Source: a bacterium (GTDB lineage Bacteria; Electryoneota; RPQS01). From it: DNA of 64,000 nt. The stretch spans positions 60,173-124,172 of the forward strand of contig JAHDVH010000006.1 of assembly GCA_023382385.1 (NCBI GenBank). The letters run 5' to 3'. The notes under the pieces are model-generated. The model did not search any database and had not been told where the DNA came from. It saw only the letters and a program-made list of their open reading frames with translations. Position 1 is the stretch's first letter; each line of letters opens with the position of its first letter. Position numbers and translations under genes: made by a program. Positions 26,912 to 36,852 of this stretch are shown one piece after another.

Positions 26912-28026
26912 CTTGCTGCCACTTTCAAGGCGATTTTGGCAATGTCCCATGATGCGGATGGCTTCGCTAGCCGCTTCATCGCGGAAGACATCGAAGAAAG
27001 TCGCTTTGAGTCGGATAACAGCGACTGGACGACGTCGAATAGTTTCTCGCCCGTTAGTTCCGAGTCAGGAATCACGACCGCCCCACCTTCGTTTTCAACT
27101 GAGCGAGCATTTGCCAATTGGTGTTGGTGCGCTGCATAAGGGAAAGGGACTAATACTGCAGGGAGACCGAAAAGTGCGAGTTCGGCTAAAGTAATGGCGC
27201 CTGCTCTGCAGACAACAAGTTTCGCTCGCGCATACTGAGAATCCATGTCATCAAAGAAGTCTCTTCGTACTACAAACTTGTGCTGTATCAATCGCTCGAG
27301 CACTTGACTGTCGAAGAGGGAGTGCGACGCGTTGCGGCCCGTTTGCCAATAGACAGGCAATACTCCAGCAAGTTCGTCAATACAATTCGCCACGGCTGTG
27401 TTAATTGACCTTGCACCAAGGGAACCTCCAAGAACAAGTAGGGCAGACGAATGATCGGAACCGCGGCTCTGCTCTAAAGTGTTTGCGCTTTTCAATATTG
27501 CGCGGCGCACTGGATTGCCAGTGACTACAACTCTTGAACCTTGCAAGTGACGTTCTGCTTCCTGGTTTCCGAGGCAAACAAAACATGCAAATCGCGCAAA
27601 TTTCCGCGTGGCATATCCAGGAAAAGAATTTTGTTCCTGCAATATGAAAGGTATACTCATGAGCTTTGCCGCAGCGATCACTGGGGCCATAACGTATCCG
27701 CCGGTCCCGATTACAACTCCCGGTTTGAGTTTACGAAGCAAGAGCATCGCTTGCAGAGTACCGGATACGGCCCTCCAAAGTCCAACAAGCTTCTCGAAGA
27801 AGCTTTTTCCTATGAGTGCTCCAGCATTTATTTCATGGAACAATCGGCCCGCTGAAGCGACAGCTCTCGATTCAAAGCTGTTTCCCATGCCAATAAAGTG
27901 AATTTCGGCACCTGGCGAGATTTCATCAATTGCTTCGGCGATTGACAGAGCAGGGTAGACGTGGCCACCAGTGCCTCCGCCACACATGACGATTCGCAAT
28001 TTACACACGGAGCATTGGTGGAGCAC
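26908..28026 (-). CDS. murG: UDP-GlcNAc transferase MurG
   Basis: 372 residues with the GTG at 28026; a second GTG at 28008 would give a more typical short N-terminus (CKLRIVMCGGG), so the start is uncertain by six codons. Motifs: GGGTGGHVYPALSIAEAI (lipid I loop), GTGGYVMAPVIAAA, LVLGGSLGARSINTAV and the acceptor/donor site CRAGAITLAELALFGLPAVLVP. MurG is a GT-B enzyme at the inner face of the membrane that makes lipid II. It overlaps the end of ftsW and the start of murC. Secure call. Confidence 0.96.
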   Translation of the reverse strand: MLHQCSVCKLRIVMCGGGTGGHVYPALSIAEAIDEISPGAEIHFIGMGNSFESRAVASAGRLFHEINAGALIGKSFFEKLVGLWRAVSGTLQAMLLLRKLKPGVVIGTGGYVMAPVIAAAKLMSIPFILQEQNSFPGYATRKFARFACFVCLGNQEAERHLQGSRVVVTGNPVRRAILKSANTLEQSRGSDHSSALLVLGGSLGARSINTAVANCIDELAGVLPVYWQTGRNASHSLFDSQVLERLIQHKFVVRRDFFDDMDSQYARAKLVVCRAGAITLAELALFGLPAVLVPFPYAAHQHQLANARSVENEGGAVVIPDSELTGEKLFDVVQSLLSDSKRLSSMSSAMKRLAKPSASWDIAKIALKVAAR

Positions 28027-29182
28027 CTGAGGGCCACTCCACCGACTTATTTTGCTGTTTCGCTATATTAAGCAGCGTCCCTACTGCTGCCATGGACATC
28101 ACGAGCGACGAACCACCGTAACTGACGAATGGTAATGGTTGTCCGGTGGCGGGCAATAACGCAAGGTTAACACCGACATTGACAATAAATGAACACGCCA
28201 GAGACGCAGTTATTCCCGCCGCAAGGTAATAGGAAAATCTATCCTGTGAATTCATTGAAACACGCCAACCTCTTACAGCGAGAACTACGAAGGCAATAAT
28301 TATGAAAAGAGATCCTATAAGACCGGCTTCCTCTCCGATAATGCTAAAGATCGAGTCATTGTAAGGCTCCGGCAGATAGAAGTGCTTCTGAGTGGATTGC
28401 CCCAACCCCAGCCCAAAGATTCCACCTTGCCCAACGGCGATCAAAGACTGTCTCACGTGATAACTCGTGGCGAGTGGATCTGAAATCCCCGCGATATAGG
28501 AGTTGATCCTGTCTAACATGTACGGCTTTAGCAATATTATCCCGCAAACGCCAGCGAATCCAACGGCAACGGTAATAGCGACTTTCCTCCATTCGAGGCC
28601 GAATAAGAAAAACATCGTGAACAGCGACGCTGAAGTAAGGATTACCATTGACAAGTTGGGTTCTGCGGCGACCAGTAACAAAGTCGAAAGAATGACAATC
28701 ACAAGCGCGTTAAACTTGCGGGAACGATCTCGCGGAAATGAAGAGTTCTCAATTTCAGTGAGCCTGTGTGCCACATAGCATAACAGTGCGTACTTCGCAA
28801 TCTCCGCGGGTTGAACACTTACACCAAACAAGATAATCCATCGCTTGGCCGAAGTGCCGGGGAGCATCGGCATAAGCAACACAACAACTAACCCGATGAG
28901 GCTAACGACTAAGGCGACCCTTGCTACCTTGTCGAGAAACTGATATCTAATGTGATAGAATAGAACTAGCGCGACAATGCCAAGCATTAAGCGCACCAGA
29001 TGGTTAAACAGGAATGTTAGTGACTGCCCATTTGCCATCTGCCACGCATGCGCAGCAGATGAAGTGAATACAAATATCACACCGGCGATACATAGAACCG
29101 TAACAGCGGCGATCATTTGAAAGTCCAGGTTCTGCCGACGCTTATTCAGCGGGGAGAGAATTGAAGACGTCATGTGTTCCAT
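28001..29182 (-). CDS. ftsW: Lipid II polymerase FtsW (SEDS family)
   Basis: 393 residues with about ten transmembrane helices. SEDS signatures are visible: GTSAKRWIILFGVSVQPAEIAK, ALLCYVAHRL, FGLGLGQSTQKHFYLPEPYNDSIFSIIGEE and GQPLPFVSYGGSSLVMSM. The Glu/Gln-rich periplasmic loop with EPYNDSIF is typical of FtsW/RodA. FtsW polymerises septal glycan with its partner FtsI, encoded a few genes upstream. The ATG at 29173 is an alternative start. It follows murD by three bases and overlaps murG. Confidence 0.95.
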   Translation of the reverse strand: MEHMTSSILSPLNKRRQNLDFQMIAAVTVLCIAGVIFVFTSSAAHAWQMANGQSLTFLFNHLVRLMLGIVALVLFYHIRYQFLDKVARVALVVSLIGLVVVLLMPMLPGTSAKRWIILFGVSVQPAEIAKYALLCYVAHRLTEIENSSFPRDRSRKFNALVIVILSTLLLVAAEPNLSMVILTSASLFTMFFLFGLEWRKVAITVAVGFAGVCGIILLKPYMLDRINSYIAGISDPLATSYHVRQSLIAVGQGGIFGLGLGQSTQKHFYLPEPYNDSIFSIIGEEAGLIGSLFIIIAFVVLAVRGWRVSMNSQDRFSYYLAAGITASLACSFIVNVGVNLALLPATGQPLPFVSYGGSSLVMSMAAVGTLLNIAKQQNKSVEWPSGAPPMLRV

Positions 29183-29185
29183 AGC

Positions 29186-30532
29186 CTACAGAGCTTGGAC
29201 AAGCTCCTTAAAGTATTTGCCACGTTCTTCAAAATTCAGAAATTGATCATAAGATGCGCATCCGGGCGACAGGAGAACTGTCTGGCCCGCTCTGACAACT
29301 GAAAGCGCCCTCTCCGTCGCTTGATTTAGCGTGTCTGCAAACATTACCGGCAAGTTGTCGCCGACCTCCATCCGAACTTTTTGTTGAGCTTCACCAAACG
29401 CGACCAGATAGCTGATCTTAGTTCCAAGCAGATGACGCAACTGCGTGAAAGATTCTTTCTTCGGCCGACCGCCAAACAATAGGATTACTTCACCGTGAAC
29501 CGCCTCGAGAGCGGTCAAAGTTGCGGAGAGGTTTGTGCTTTTTGAGTCATTAATAAAGTGAACACCGTTATACTCTCGAACGTACTCAATTCTGTGTTCA
29601 ACAGGAACTGACTGTATCAGAGAATCGCGAATCACTGTAGGATTAACTCCTAAACAAGTCGCCGCGGTTGCGGCAGCCGCGGCATTCAAGAGGTTATGGT
29701 TTCCGATCAGAGACCACTCTCTTGAGTGCAAAACTAGTTTGGGTGATGCTCCTGCATGGGTATACAATCCGTCTTGCAAAACAAACCAGTCAAAGGAGCT
29801 GTCGTATCCAAAGCGTAGGGTCGTCGCCCGCATGTTCGCTTCATGCGCCTTGAGAAAGCTATCGTTTCCGTTGATTATTGCAAAATCATTCGCATGCTGA
29901 TTTGCGACTAACTTCAGCTTTAAAGATCCGTATGTCTCAATGTCACCATGCCTGTCCAAATGGTTTTCCAGCACGTTCAGGAGTACGGCGATATGAGGCC
30001 TTGCCGTTTGAGTTTGCTCCATCTGAAAACTTGAAACTTCCACAACGAATAGATCTAATTCACTTGAGGGCAAAGAGTCACTCCAAGCATCGCCGATATT
30101 GCCGACTGCCTTAGGGCGAAAGCCGCCAAGTTGCAGCATTTGCGTGATCAATTTCACAGTAGTGGTTTTGCCATTGCTGCCAGTGACAGCTATCCAAGGT
30201 ACGCTGCATTGGCGGCTTGCCAGTTCCAGCTCTGACCACACCTGCGTTCCGAAACGGTCCCATGTTTCGATCCAGATCGGCTTCAAGGTTACGCCAGGGG
30301 AAACCACAACGACATCAAATTGCTCAGCAAGTAACGTCTTGTGTGACCCGCATTCTATTCGGACACCGGCCTCTTCAAGCATCTCTGCTTCAACTGTGAG
30401 TTCTGATCTTGATCTGATATCAGAGACAAGTGCAGTCCCGCCGAGCCGTGTAATTAGTCTCGCTGCACCGATCCCGCTCCGTCCCATTCCCAGAACCCCG
30501 AACTTGAGTCCATGCCAACTCTCCTGCATCAC
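29186..30532 (-). CDS. murD: UDP-MurNAc-L-alanine--D-glutamate ligase MurD
   Basis: 448 residues. Domain 1 has FGVLGMGRSGIGAARL, the ATP loop is VTGSNGKTTTVKLI, followed by VVEVSSFQMEQT, LNVLENHLDRHG and, in domain 3, FINDSKSTNLSATLTAL and LLFGGRPKKESF. The enzyme adds D-Glu to UDP-MurNAc-L-Ala in the cytoplasm. The start overlaps the mraY stop by four bases and the stop is three bases before ftsW. Secure. Confidence 0.97.
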   Translation of the reverse strand: MMQESWHGLKFGVLGMGRSGIGAARLITRLGGTALVSDIRSRSELTVEAEMLEEAGVRIECGSHKTLLAEQFDVVVVSPGVTLKPIWIETWDRFGTQVWSELELASRQCSVPWIAVTGSNGKTTTVKLITQMLQLGGFRPKAVGNIGDAWSDSLPSSELDLFVVEVSSFQMEQTQTARPHIAVLLNVLENHLDRHGDIETYGSLKLKLVANQHANDFAIINGNDSFLKAHEANMRATTLRFGYDSSFDWFVLQDGLYTHAGASPKLVLHSREWSLIGNHNLLNAAAAATAATCLGVNPTVIRDSLIQSVPVEHRIEYVREYNGVHFINDSKSTNLSATLTALEAVHGEVILLFGGRPKKESFTQLRHLLGTKISYLVAFGEAQQKVRMEVGDNLPVMFADTLNQATERALSVVRAGQTVLLSPGCASYDQFLNFEERGKYFKELVQAL

Positions 30533-31647
30533 CGCACCTTGAACATCGTCAGACTAATGAGAACAAGAAGAACCTGAACGATCCAGAATCGCACTACGAC
30601 TTTGGATTCGTGCCATCCGAGTTGTTCAAAATGATGGTGAAGTGGAGCCATACGAAAGATGCGTCGTCCCTCGCCATACTTTCGTTTTGTGTATTTGAAG
30701 TATCCACGTTGAAGGATTACACTAATAGCTTCAGCGACAAAAATTCCGCCGATCACGAGAAGGAAGAACTCCTTCTTGATTAAAACTGCAAGTGTTCCGA
30801 GCGCCGCTCCAAGCGCTAAAGCACCGGTGTCGCCCATAAACACTGCAGCGGGAAAACCGTTGTACCAGAGAAATCCGAGTCCGGCGCCAAGCAGTGCTGA
30901 ACAGAAAATTGTTAATTCGCCCGCACCATCGAGATAGATTATATTAAGGTAATCTGAAAATCTTGCGTTGCCAGTCACATAACTCATAACGGCAAAGGCA
31001 GCGGCACCGATGGAGGTAACTCCAATTGCAAGTCCGTCCAATCCATCTGTGAGGTTTACTCCGTTGGATGTGCCTGTGATTACGATGACGACCATTATCG
31101 GATAGAACCAGCCGAAGTCGAGCATAGCTTGCTTTACAAAAGGCAGAGTTGTCTCGGTGACGTGATGGTGGAAGTTCTGTCCGAACAAGTGTGAGTAGTT
31201 CATCAAGAATAGACCGATAACAAGACTCAGGCCAATCTGACCAACCAGTTTCTGTTTGGCTACAAGTCCTGCCTTCTTCTTCTTTATCGTCTTCAGATAG
31301 TCGTCGTAGAAACCAATTGCACCCATCCAGAGAAAGGCGAGCAAAGTTAGTAAGACATAGAAGTTCTTTAAATTTGCGAGCAGCAAAGTCGGTATCGCCA
31401 CGGCGACTAAAATCATCAGTCCGCCCATGGTAGGAGTTCCTTGTTTGCTCATATGACTTGTCGGTCCGTCAGTGCGAATAACCTCGCCGATTTGATTTTC
31501 CCTGAGTTTTCGAATGAGCCACGGACCGATTGCGAACGAAATAAGGAGTCCCAGAACGGCGGCCATAGCGGACCGAAAAGTCAAGTAGCGAAAGAGATTC
31601 GCACCAATCAATTCATCACGTAGAGGTACCAGAAGATGATATAGCAT
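30529..31647 (-). CDS. mraY: Phospho-MurNAc-pentapeptide transferase MraY
   Basis: 372 residues with about ten transmembrane helices. Motifs typical of MraY: GTPTMGGLMILVAV, the acidic pair in GFYDDYLKTIKKKKAGL, NLTDGLDGLAIG, FMGDTGALALGAALG and the histidine motif APLHHHFEQLGW. MraY transfers phospho-MurNAc-pentapeptide to undecaprenyl phosphate to make lipid I. The ATG overlaps the murF stop by one base (TAATG), and murD overlaps the end. Secure. Confidence 0.97.
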   Translation of the reverse strand: MLYHLLVPLRDELIGANLFRYLTFRSAMAAVLGLLISFAIGPWLIRKLRENQIGEVIRTDGPTSHMSKQGTPTMGGLMILVAVAIPTLLLANLKNFYVLLTLLAFLWMGAIGFYDDYLKTIKKKKAGLVAKQKLVGQIGLSLVIGLFLMNYSHLFGQNFHHHVTETTLPFVKQAMLDFGWFYPIMVVIVITGTSNGVNLTDGLDGLAIGVTSIGAAAFAVMSYVTGNARFSDYLNIIYLDGAGELTIFCSALLGAGLGFLWYNGFPAAVFMGDTGALALGAALGTLAVLIKKEFFLLVIGGIFVAEAISVILQRGYFKYTKRKYGEGRRIFRMAPLHHHFEQLGWHESKVVVRFWIVQVLLVLISLTMFKVR

Positions 31648-33020
31648 TAACCGTAATACTCTTCAAGTTTCTGGACAACTCTATCCAAAGCCATCCCTCG
31701 CGAAGCCTTTACAAGCACAAGATCATCGGGACGAATGTATTCGGCAAGAGGATGAATCACGTCATCTACTGATGGATAGATCAACAGGCTTGCCCGCACA
31801 TGGCTGGAAGCCGCAACCTCCGTGAATCGGGACCCAATCAAGAAAGCAAGTGAAACTCCAGCGTGATCAAGCTCTGAAACAATTTCACGGTGTGCTTCAT
31901 CTGATACCTCTCCGAGTTCGAGCATGTCTCCCAGGATTGCCACCTTCCGGGGGCCATGACATAATGAGAGCGTCTCAAGTGCTGCGCGCATGCTTGACGG
32001 ATTAGCATTATAGGAGTCGTCAATAACCGTCAGCTTGCCAAACTTTCGAACAGTGACTCTCCCACTGCTTGGCAAAGATCTCGAAATTCCGCGCGACGCG
32101 ATCGAAGGTGGAATCCCTCGCTGGATGGCGATTGTCATGGCAGCGAGCGCGGCTTGAGCGGCGGGTCGTCCTGGGACGCCAAGTTCGACGGCTTGTCCTT
32201 CCACTTCAAATCTTGCGAACCCAAAGTCATCGAACAACAAGTGTTTTCCGTGCACATACGCTTCCTCCCACGAATTTTCCGGTAGGCTAAATCCATATCC
32301 GATTCGGGTACTGCAATTTTCGCTTGCATCGACGCATCTCTCGTCCTCTACTGGAACAAAGGCAATTCCACTTTGCTCCACGTAGTTATAGATTTCAGCT
32401 TTCGCTTGCACGATGTTCTCAATTGTTCCAAAAGACTCGAGATGGGAATAAGCTATCGCTGTGACAAGGGACCATTGAGGTTCCGCAATCCGACAGAGAT
32501 GAGCAATATCTCCTATCTTTGAGGCACCCATTTCGCAAACAAGTGTTTCCGTCGTAGTGGGCGTTTGCAGGATAGTAAGGGGCACTCCAATTTCGTTATT
32601 ATAGTTTCCTGCAGTGGCATCAACGACCTGCGCTTCGGCCAATGCGGCCCTTACGAAGTCTTTGGTAGTGGTCTTGCCGACCGATCCAGTAATACCGATG
32701 ACAAGGCACTTCAACAATTTTCGCCACGCTGAAGCAGCCTCCGTAAGGGCTTGCAGCGTATCTTCGACACGAACTATTCTGCCTGTAGAAACGAACTCCG
32801 AAACTGAGTAGGTCTTATCGGCCACGACTGCCGCAGCGCCTCGGGAGATTGCGTCGCCGATAAAGTCGTGCCCATCTCGAACGCCTCTAAGTGCCCAAAA
32901 TGTATCCCCAGGCTCAATCTTTCTGCTGTCAATCGAGATTCGCAGGGGCGCTGCCTTTTGAAACGTCGTTTCCTCTGCTGTGAAGAGTGTCGAGAGCCAG
33001 CCTAAAGTAGGGAGGTTCAT
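31647..33020 (-). CDS. murF: UDP-MurNAc-tripeptide--D-alanyl-D-alanine ligase MurF
   Basis: About 457 residues from the ATG at 33020, two bases after the murE stop; the open frame from 33047 would overlap murE. Motifs: PGDTFWALRGVRDGHDFI, ATP loop GITGSVGKTTTKDFV, TAGNYNNEIGVPLTIL, EMGASKIGDIAHL, and VIDDSYNANPSSMRAAL with LGDMLELGE. MurF adds D-Ala-D-Ala to the UDP-tripeptide in the cytoplasm. It abuts mraY. Secure. Confidence 0.96.
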   Translation of the reverse strand: MNLPTLGWLSTLFTAEETTFQKAAPLRISIDSRKIEPGDTFWALRGVRDGHDFIGDAISRGAAAVVADKTYSVSEFVSTGRIVRVEDTLQALTEAASAWRKLLKCLVIGITGSVGKTTTKDFVRAALAEAQVVDATAGNYNNEIGVPLTILQTPTTTETLVCEMGASKIGDIAHLCRIAEPQWSLVTAIAYSHLESFGTIENIVQAKAEIYNYVEQSGIAFVPVEDERCVDASENCSTRIGYGFSLPENSWEEAYVHGKHLLFDDFGFARFEVEGQAVELGVPGRPAAQAALAAMTIAIQRGIPPSIASRGISRSLPSSGRVTVRKFGKLTVIDDSYNANPSSMRAALETLSLCHGPRKVAILGDMLELGEVSDEAHREIVSELDHAGVSLAFLIGSRFTEVAASSHVRASLLIYPSVDDVIHPLAEYIRPDDLVLVKASRGMALDRVVQKLEEYYG

Positions 33021-33022
33021 AT

Positions 33023-34483
33023 TCAGTATCCATTTGCGCGCAGCCACTGCTCCGCGACTGCTCTGTCGTCAAATGGAAGCTTCTCGCCCATAATCTCCTG
33101 ATATGCCTCATGGCCTTTGCCTGCGATCACAATAACGTCACTTTGCTTGGCAGCGGAGAGTGCCTCAAGAATTGCTGCTTTGCGATCAATGACGACACGC
33201 ATTTTGCCTGGATCCTGGATTCCCATCAGTAAATCATCGATGATTGCGTTTGGACTTTCTGTGCGTGGATTGTCTGAAGTAAGGTACAAGACATCGCACC
33301 ATCTTTCTGCAGCCTGCGCCATCAAAGGTCGCTTTCCCTTGTCACGATTTCCTCCGGCACCAACCAACGCGCACAACCTGCCTTTGGTTAGAGCTTTCAT
33401 GGTTGACAGGATATTGTTTAAGGCATCCGGCGTATGTGCATAGTCAACGACCACAGTGAACGGGGCGGAGGAGCGAACGACTTCAGCGCGTCCGCGAACA
33501 GGGGAAATTTCTTGAACTGCGCTCAGAATGTCGTCAATCTCAAGGCCGAGTGCCTGTGCTGCCGAAATCACAGCCAGCATATTCATAACATTGAATTGAC
33601 CAACGAGGCGGGATCGTACTTGAGAACGCCCGTTCGGATGCAGTAATGTGAATTGCGAACCATTGGCGGACAGAGAAATGTCAATGGCGCGGTAGTCTGC
33701 CGATTTTTCGACTCCGTATGTCAATATCTTCCCGCGCACAACGCGCTGAAAGTGTTCGTGGGCGGGATCATCGATGTTTATGACCGCGGTGCCATTTAGC
33801 ATTTCAGGCGCAAAAAGCTTGGCCTTTGCGTCACGGTATGCCTCCCAGCTTCCGTGAAAGTCAAGATGATCACGCGAGAGATTTGTAAACACAGAGACGT
33901 CAAATCTCAGCGAGCCAATACGCTGAAGTTCGATGCCTATGGATGTTGCTTCCATCGCGATGTGCGTACATCCTTGATCCCGCATCCGGCGAAACGCTGC
34001 AGCAAGTTCAGGAGCCTCAGCGGTCGTCCGTTCCGACTCAATTTGAATGTCACCGAAAAACATCCCTAACGTACCACTGTAGCCCGCTCTTATTCCACAC
34101 AAGTTCAGGAGTTGAGCAAGAGCAACGGAAACAGTCGTTTTCCCGTTCGTACCCGTGACTCCGATCAAGGTCAGTTCTCTTTCTGGCGATCCCTGTAGAG
34201 TCCACGCTGCCTTGGCTAAGGCCGCGCGAGAGGATGGCACTACGATGCACGCGGCGCTGATTCCCGAAAGTGCGGCACTCTCTCCAATAATCCCGACGGC
34301 TCCATTGGCGAGTGCCTGCTTGATGTACTTCGAGCCGTCTTCTTTGAAGCCGGCAATCGCCACGAACACGTCGCCTTGCTGAACACATCTGGAATCATAG
34401 GATACTCGCGCGACCTGTGTAGACCCGTTTGAATTCCGGAGTTCGCCGCCAACAGTTTCCGCAAGTTCAGCGAGAGACAGCAT
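33023..34483 (-). CDS. murE: UDP-MurNAc-L-Ala-D-Glu--meso-DAP ligase MurE
   Basis: About 486 residues from the ATG at 34483, which overlaps the end of ftsI by 17 bases; a TTG at 34510 is an alternative. Motifs: YDSRCVQQGDVFVAIAGFKEDG, ATP loop GVTGTNGKTTVSVALAQ, TNLSRDHLDFHGSWEAYRDA, VVDYAHTPDALNNIL and the specificity motif SDNPRTESP. DNPR is the signature of enzymes adding meso-diaminopimelate, so the peptidoglycan is predicted to be of the meso-DAP type. Placed between ftsI and murF as expected. Confidence 0.96.
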   Translation of the reverse strand: MLSLAELAETVGGELRNSNGSTQVARVSYDSRCVQQGDVFVAIAGFKEDGSKYIKQALANGAVGIIGESAALSGISAACIVVPSSRAALAKAAWTLQGSPERELTLIGVTGTNGKTTVSVALAQLLNLCGIRAGYSGTLGMFFGDIQIESERTTAEAPELAAAFRRMRDQGCTHIAMEATSIGIELQRIGSLRFDVSVFTNLSRDHLDFHGSWEAYRDAKAKLFAPEMLNGTAVINIDDPAHEHFQRVVRGKILTYGVEKSADYRAIDISLSANGSQFTLLHPNGRSQVRSRLVGQFNVMNMLAVISAAQALGLEIDDILSAVQEISPVRGRAEVVRSSAPFTVVVDYAHTPDALNNILSTMKALTKGRLCALVGAGGNRDKGKRPLMAQAAERWCDVLYLTSDNPRTESPNAIIDDLLMGIQDPGKMRVVIDRKAAILEALSAAKQSDVIVIAGKGHEAYQEIMGEKLPFDDRAVAEQWLRANGY

Positions 34484-36488
34484 AGTGTGCTGCTGAAATA
34501 GGCTCCGCAATCACTTTGCAGACAAAGCTCGCGGGGACTTTCTCGCCTGCAGGTGGCGATTGTGAAGCTACAATCCCGAAACCGACAAGCTCAGTCTCAA
34601 AACCGGCATTCTGCATGCGGACTGCGGCAACTCGCAATGGCAGGCCAATTACGTCCGGCACCGTGACTAAGGGAACATCCAGATATCGAAGTGTATCGTA
34701 AACGAACTTTTCATGCTGAGTGCTATCAGCTTTTGGCTCTGAGTCAGAACTGTCCGTATCTGCTTTTCCGACAGCGGAGACTTTGGGAGGGCGATAAGAG
34801 TGCCGTTCCTCGAGGATCTCTTGCGCTATCGCGCCGAAAACCGGCGCCGCAATCTGACCGCCATAGTAGCCTTGACCACGCGGATCATCCACCATCACTA
34901 GCAAAGTGTACATTGGTCTGTCCGCTGGAAAAAAGCCAGCGAAGGAAGAAACATACCGATTGGTGTAGTACGACTTAGCTTCCAAATCGACTTTCTGTGC
35001 CGTGCCGGTCTTGCCGGCGATTGCAACCCCTTTGACCGCCGCCTGCTTTCCGGTGCCTGACTCCACAACACTTCGCATCATTTGCGTCAACTCGTCGACA
35101 CATCGCTCAGACAGTACTTGCCGCAACGCAACAGGGTCAAACTCGACTTTCTCGCCGGACGGGAATTCCAAAGCCTTAATCAATTTCGGTTGCAAGAGCA
35201 GTCCGCCATTAGCGATTGCCGAATAGGCGGCCGTTATCTGCAGTGCAGTAACAGAAAGTCCCTGCCCAATGGCAAGGTTTGAGCGCGTAGGTCCGCTCCA
35301 GTTCGCAGGCTTGGGCACAACACCTGCCGGTTCGGCAAGCAACCCAATATCAGTTTTCGACCCGAATCCAAATCGGAGAATCCATGAGTAGAAAGTCTCC
35401 GCTCGAAGCCGTTCTGCGACTTTTGCACTTCCGATGTTTGAGGACTTCGCAATGACCTCGGACAGAGTAAGCACGCTATATGCATGAGCATCGCGGAGGA
35501 CTTTGCCCGGAACCTTATATGCCCCGGATTCACAGTCGATCAGTGTCGAAGGCGTAACCACGCCCTCCTCTAACCCGGCACCCACGGTGAAAACCTTGAA
35601 GATTGATCCGGGTTCGAATAAGTCAGTAATTGGCCAACATCGGCGCACATCGTTGGTATAGTTTGCAGGGACATTCGGGTCGAACGCTGGCAGTGTTGAG
35701 AGTCCGAGCACTTCGCCGGTGTTCGGATCCATGAGAAGGGCACACGCTTTCTCGAACGTCTTGCCTTCCAGTCCCTTTACAAGGCATCGATCAAGAATAG
35801 TCTGCAGTTGGAGATCAATCGTGAGATAAACATTGGCACCGGAGTGTCCAAGTTCGTCATTCAGTGGGCTGATCATCGCGGGAACTGTTCTCAGGGCATC
35901 GTTCCACACCAGCATTTCACGACGGTCGCCGCGAAGCAGGGAGTCAAGAGATTGCTCGATCCCGGACAGTCCGATTCCGTCAACATTGACAAAACCTAAG
36001 ACACTTCCCGCCGCAGTGGTGGCGGGGTAGCTTCGTCGGGCCTCCTTGGTGAATTCAACCCCTGGAAGTCCAAGTTCCTCAAGTTCCCGCTGAACCTGCA
36101 AGTCGACTCGACGCGCTATGTATGTATAGTTTTTGCTGCCGAGTTTGGTTCGAATCGTAGACTCTGCAAGCGGTAAGTAGTTTCGCAGAACAGCAGTCAG
36201 ACTGTCTCGATTGATTTCCTCTCTTGGCCGAAAACCCACAGCATATGAGAGTGGCAGTGTGACGGCCAACGGCAGGCCGCTGCGGTCCCGAATTTCTCCG
36301 CGCGGCATAGCCTCGCTTGCTCGATCGTAGATTTGCCTGAGTGCGAGGTTTTTCCACATGCCGTGCTGAATGACCTGTAATTGTACCAGTCGGACAATGA
36401 ACACAAGAGCGACGCATATGAATAGCACAGCAACCACGCGCTCGCGTCCCAACCGGCGTTCGGGTTTATCGGAATGTTGGAGCTGCAT
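34467..36488 (-). CDS. ftsI: Septal transpeptidase FtsI/PBP with C-terminal PASTA domain
   Basis: 673 residues. One transmembrane helix near 20-40 (VVAVLFICVALVFIVRLV), a dimerisation domain, and a transpeptidase domain with SxxK at about 295 (EPGSIFKVF), SxN (AKSSNIGSA) and KTGT (AGKTGTAQKVD). The last ~70 residues form a PASTA-like domain (VTVPDVIGLPLRVAAVRMQ, VASQSPPAGEKVP), more usual in Gram-positive PBPs and some FCB bacteria than in E. coli PBP3. FtsI cross-links septal peptidoglycan with FtsW. It follows ftsL by 16 bases. Secure as a class B PBP. Confidence 0.95.
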   Translation of the reverse strand: MQLQHSDKPERRLGRERVVAVLFICVALVFIVRLVQLQVIQHGMWKNLALRQIYDRASEAMPRGEIRDRSGLPLAVTLPLSYAVGFRPREEINRDSLTAVLRNYLPLAESTIRTKLGSKNYTYIARRVDLQVQRELEELGLPGVEFTKEARRSYPATTAAGSVLGFVNVDGIGLSGIEQSLDSLLRGDRREMLVWNDALRTVPAMISPLNDELGHSGANVYLTIDLQLQTILDRCLVKGLEGKTFEKACALLMDPNTGEVLGLSTLPAFDPNVPANYTNDVRRCWPITDLFEPGSIFKVFTVGAGLEEGVVTPSTLIDCESGAYKVPGKVLRDAHAYSVLTLSEVIAKSSNIGSAKVAERLRAETFYSWILRFGFGSKTDIGLLAEPAGVVPKPANWSGPTRSNLAIGQGLSVTALQITAAYSAIANGGLLLQPKLIKALEFPSGEKVEFDPVALRQVLSERCVDELTQMMRSVVESGTGKQAAVKGVAIAGKTGTAQKVDLEAKSYYTNRYVSSFAGFFPADRPMYTLLVMVDDPRGQGYYGGQIAAPVFGAIAQEILEERHSYRPPKVSAVGKADTDSSDSEPKADSTQHEKFVYDTLRYLDVPLVTVPDVIGLPLRVAAVRMQNAGFETELVGFGIVASQSPPAGEKVPASFVCKVIAEPISAAHYAVSR

Positions 36489-36504
36489 TTGAACTTAATC
36501 TCGT

Positions 36505-36852
36505 CTAATTACGAGGAGTCATCGTGACAAACACCGTGTCAACTTGGTCTTGACGTGATTTCCACCCGTTTGTACGGAATGCCCAATCAGCGACTTCGTT
36601 GTATGGGGCAGCGGTTTCAATCAAGCCATTGAAGTGACGGATCTCCTCACTCAGGAGCATGAGCTTGGTGCGTTGGCGTGCGATATCGATGATGAGCTGT
36701 TGATTCGTGAAATTTCGCCATGCCGCCAGTAACCCAAGCAGGGCAAGTATACCCGCGAAACTCATCAGGCGGATGAATCGCGCTTGCCGACGCAACACGC
36801 GCGGCAGTCGTTTGGGTCGATAAAGGGATGATGGAATGGTAAGCGTGGACAA
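36505..36852 (-). CDS. ftsL: FtsL-like divisome protein
   Basis: 115 residues: a basic cytoplasmic tail (RPKRLPRVLRRQARF), one transmembrane helix (LMSFAGILALLGLLAAW) and a short periplasmic coiled coil (NQQLIIDIARQRTKLMLLSEE). Size, topology and position between rsmH and ftsI match FtsL, although sequence identity in this family is always low. FtsL forms a complex with FtsQ and FtsB and activates FtsWI. The start codon follows the rsmH stop without a gap. Confidence 0.8.
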   Translation of the reverse strand: MSTLTIPSSLYRPKRLPRVLRRQARFIRLMSFAGILALLGLLAAWRNFTNQQLIIDIARQRTKLMLLSEEIRHFNGLIETAAPYNEVADWAFRTNGWKSRQDQVDTVFVTMTPRN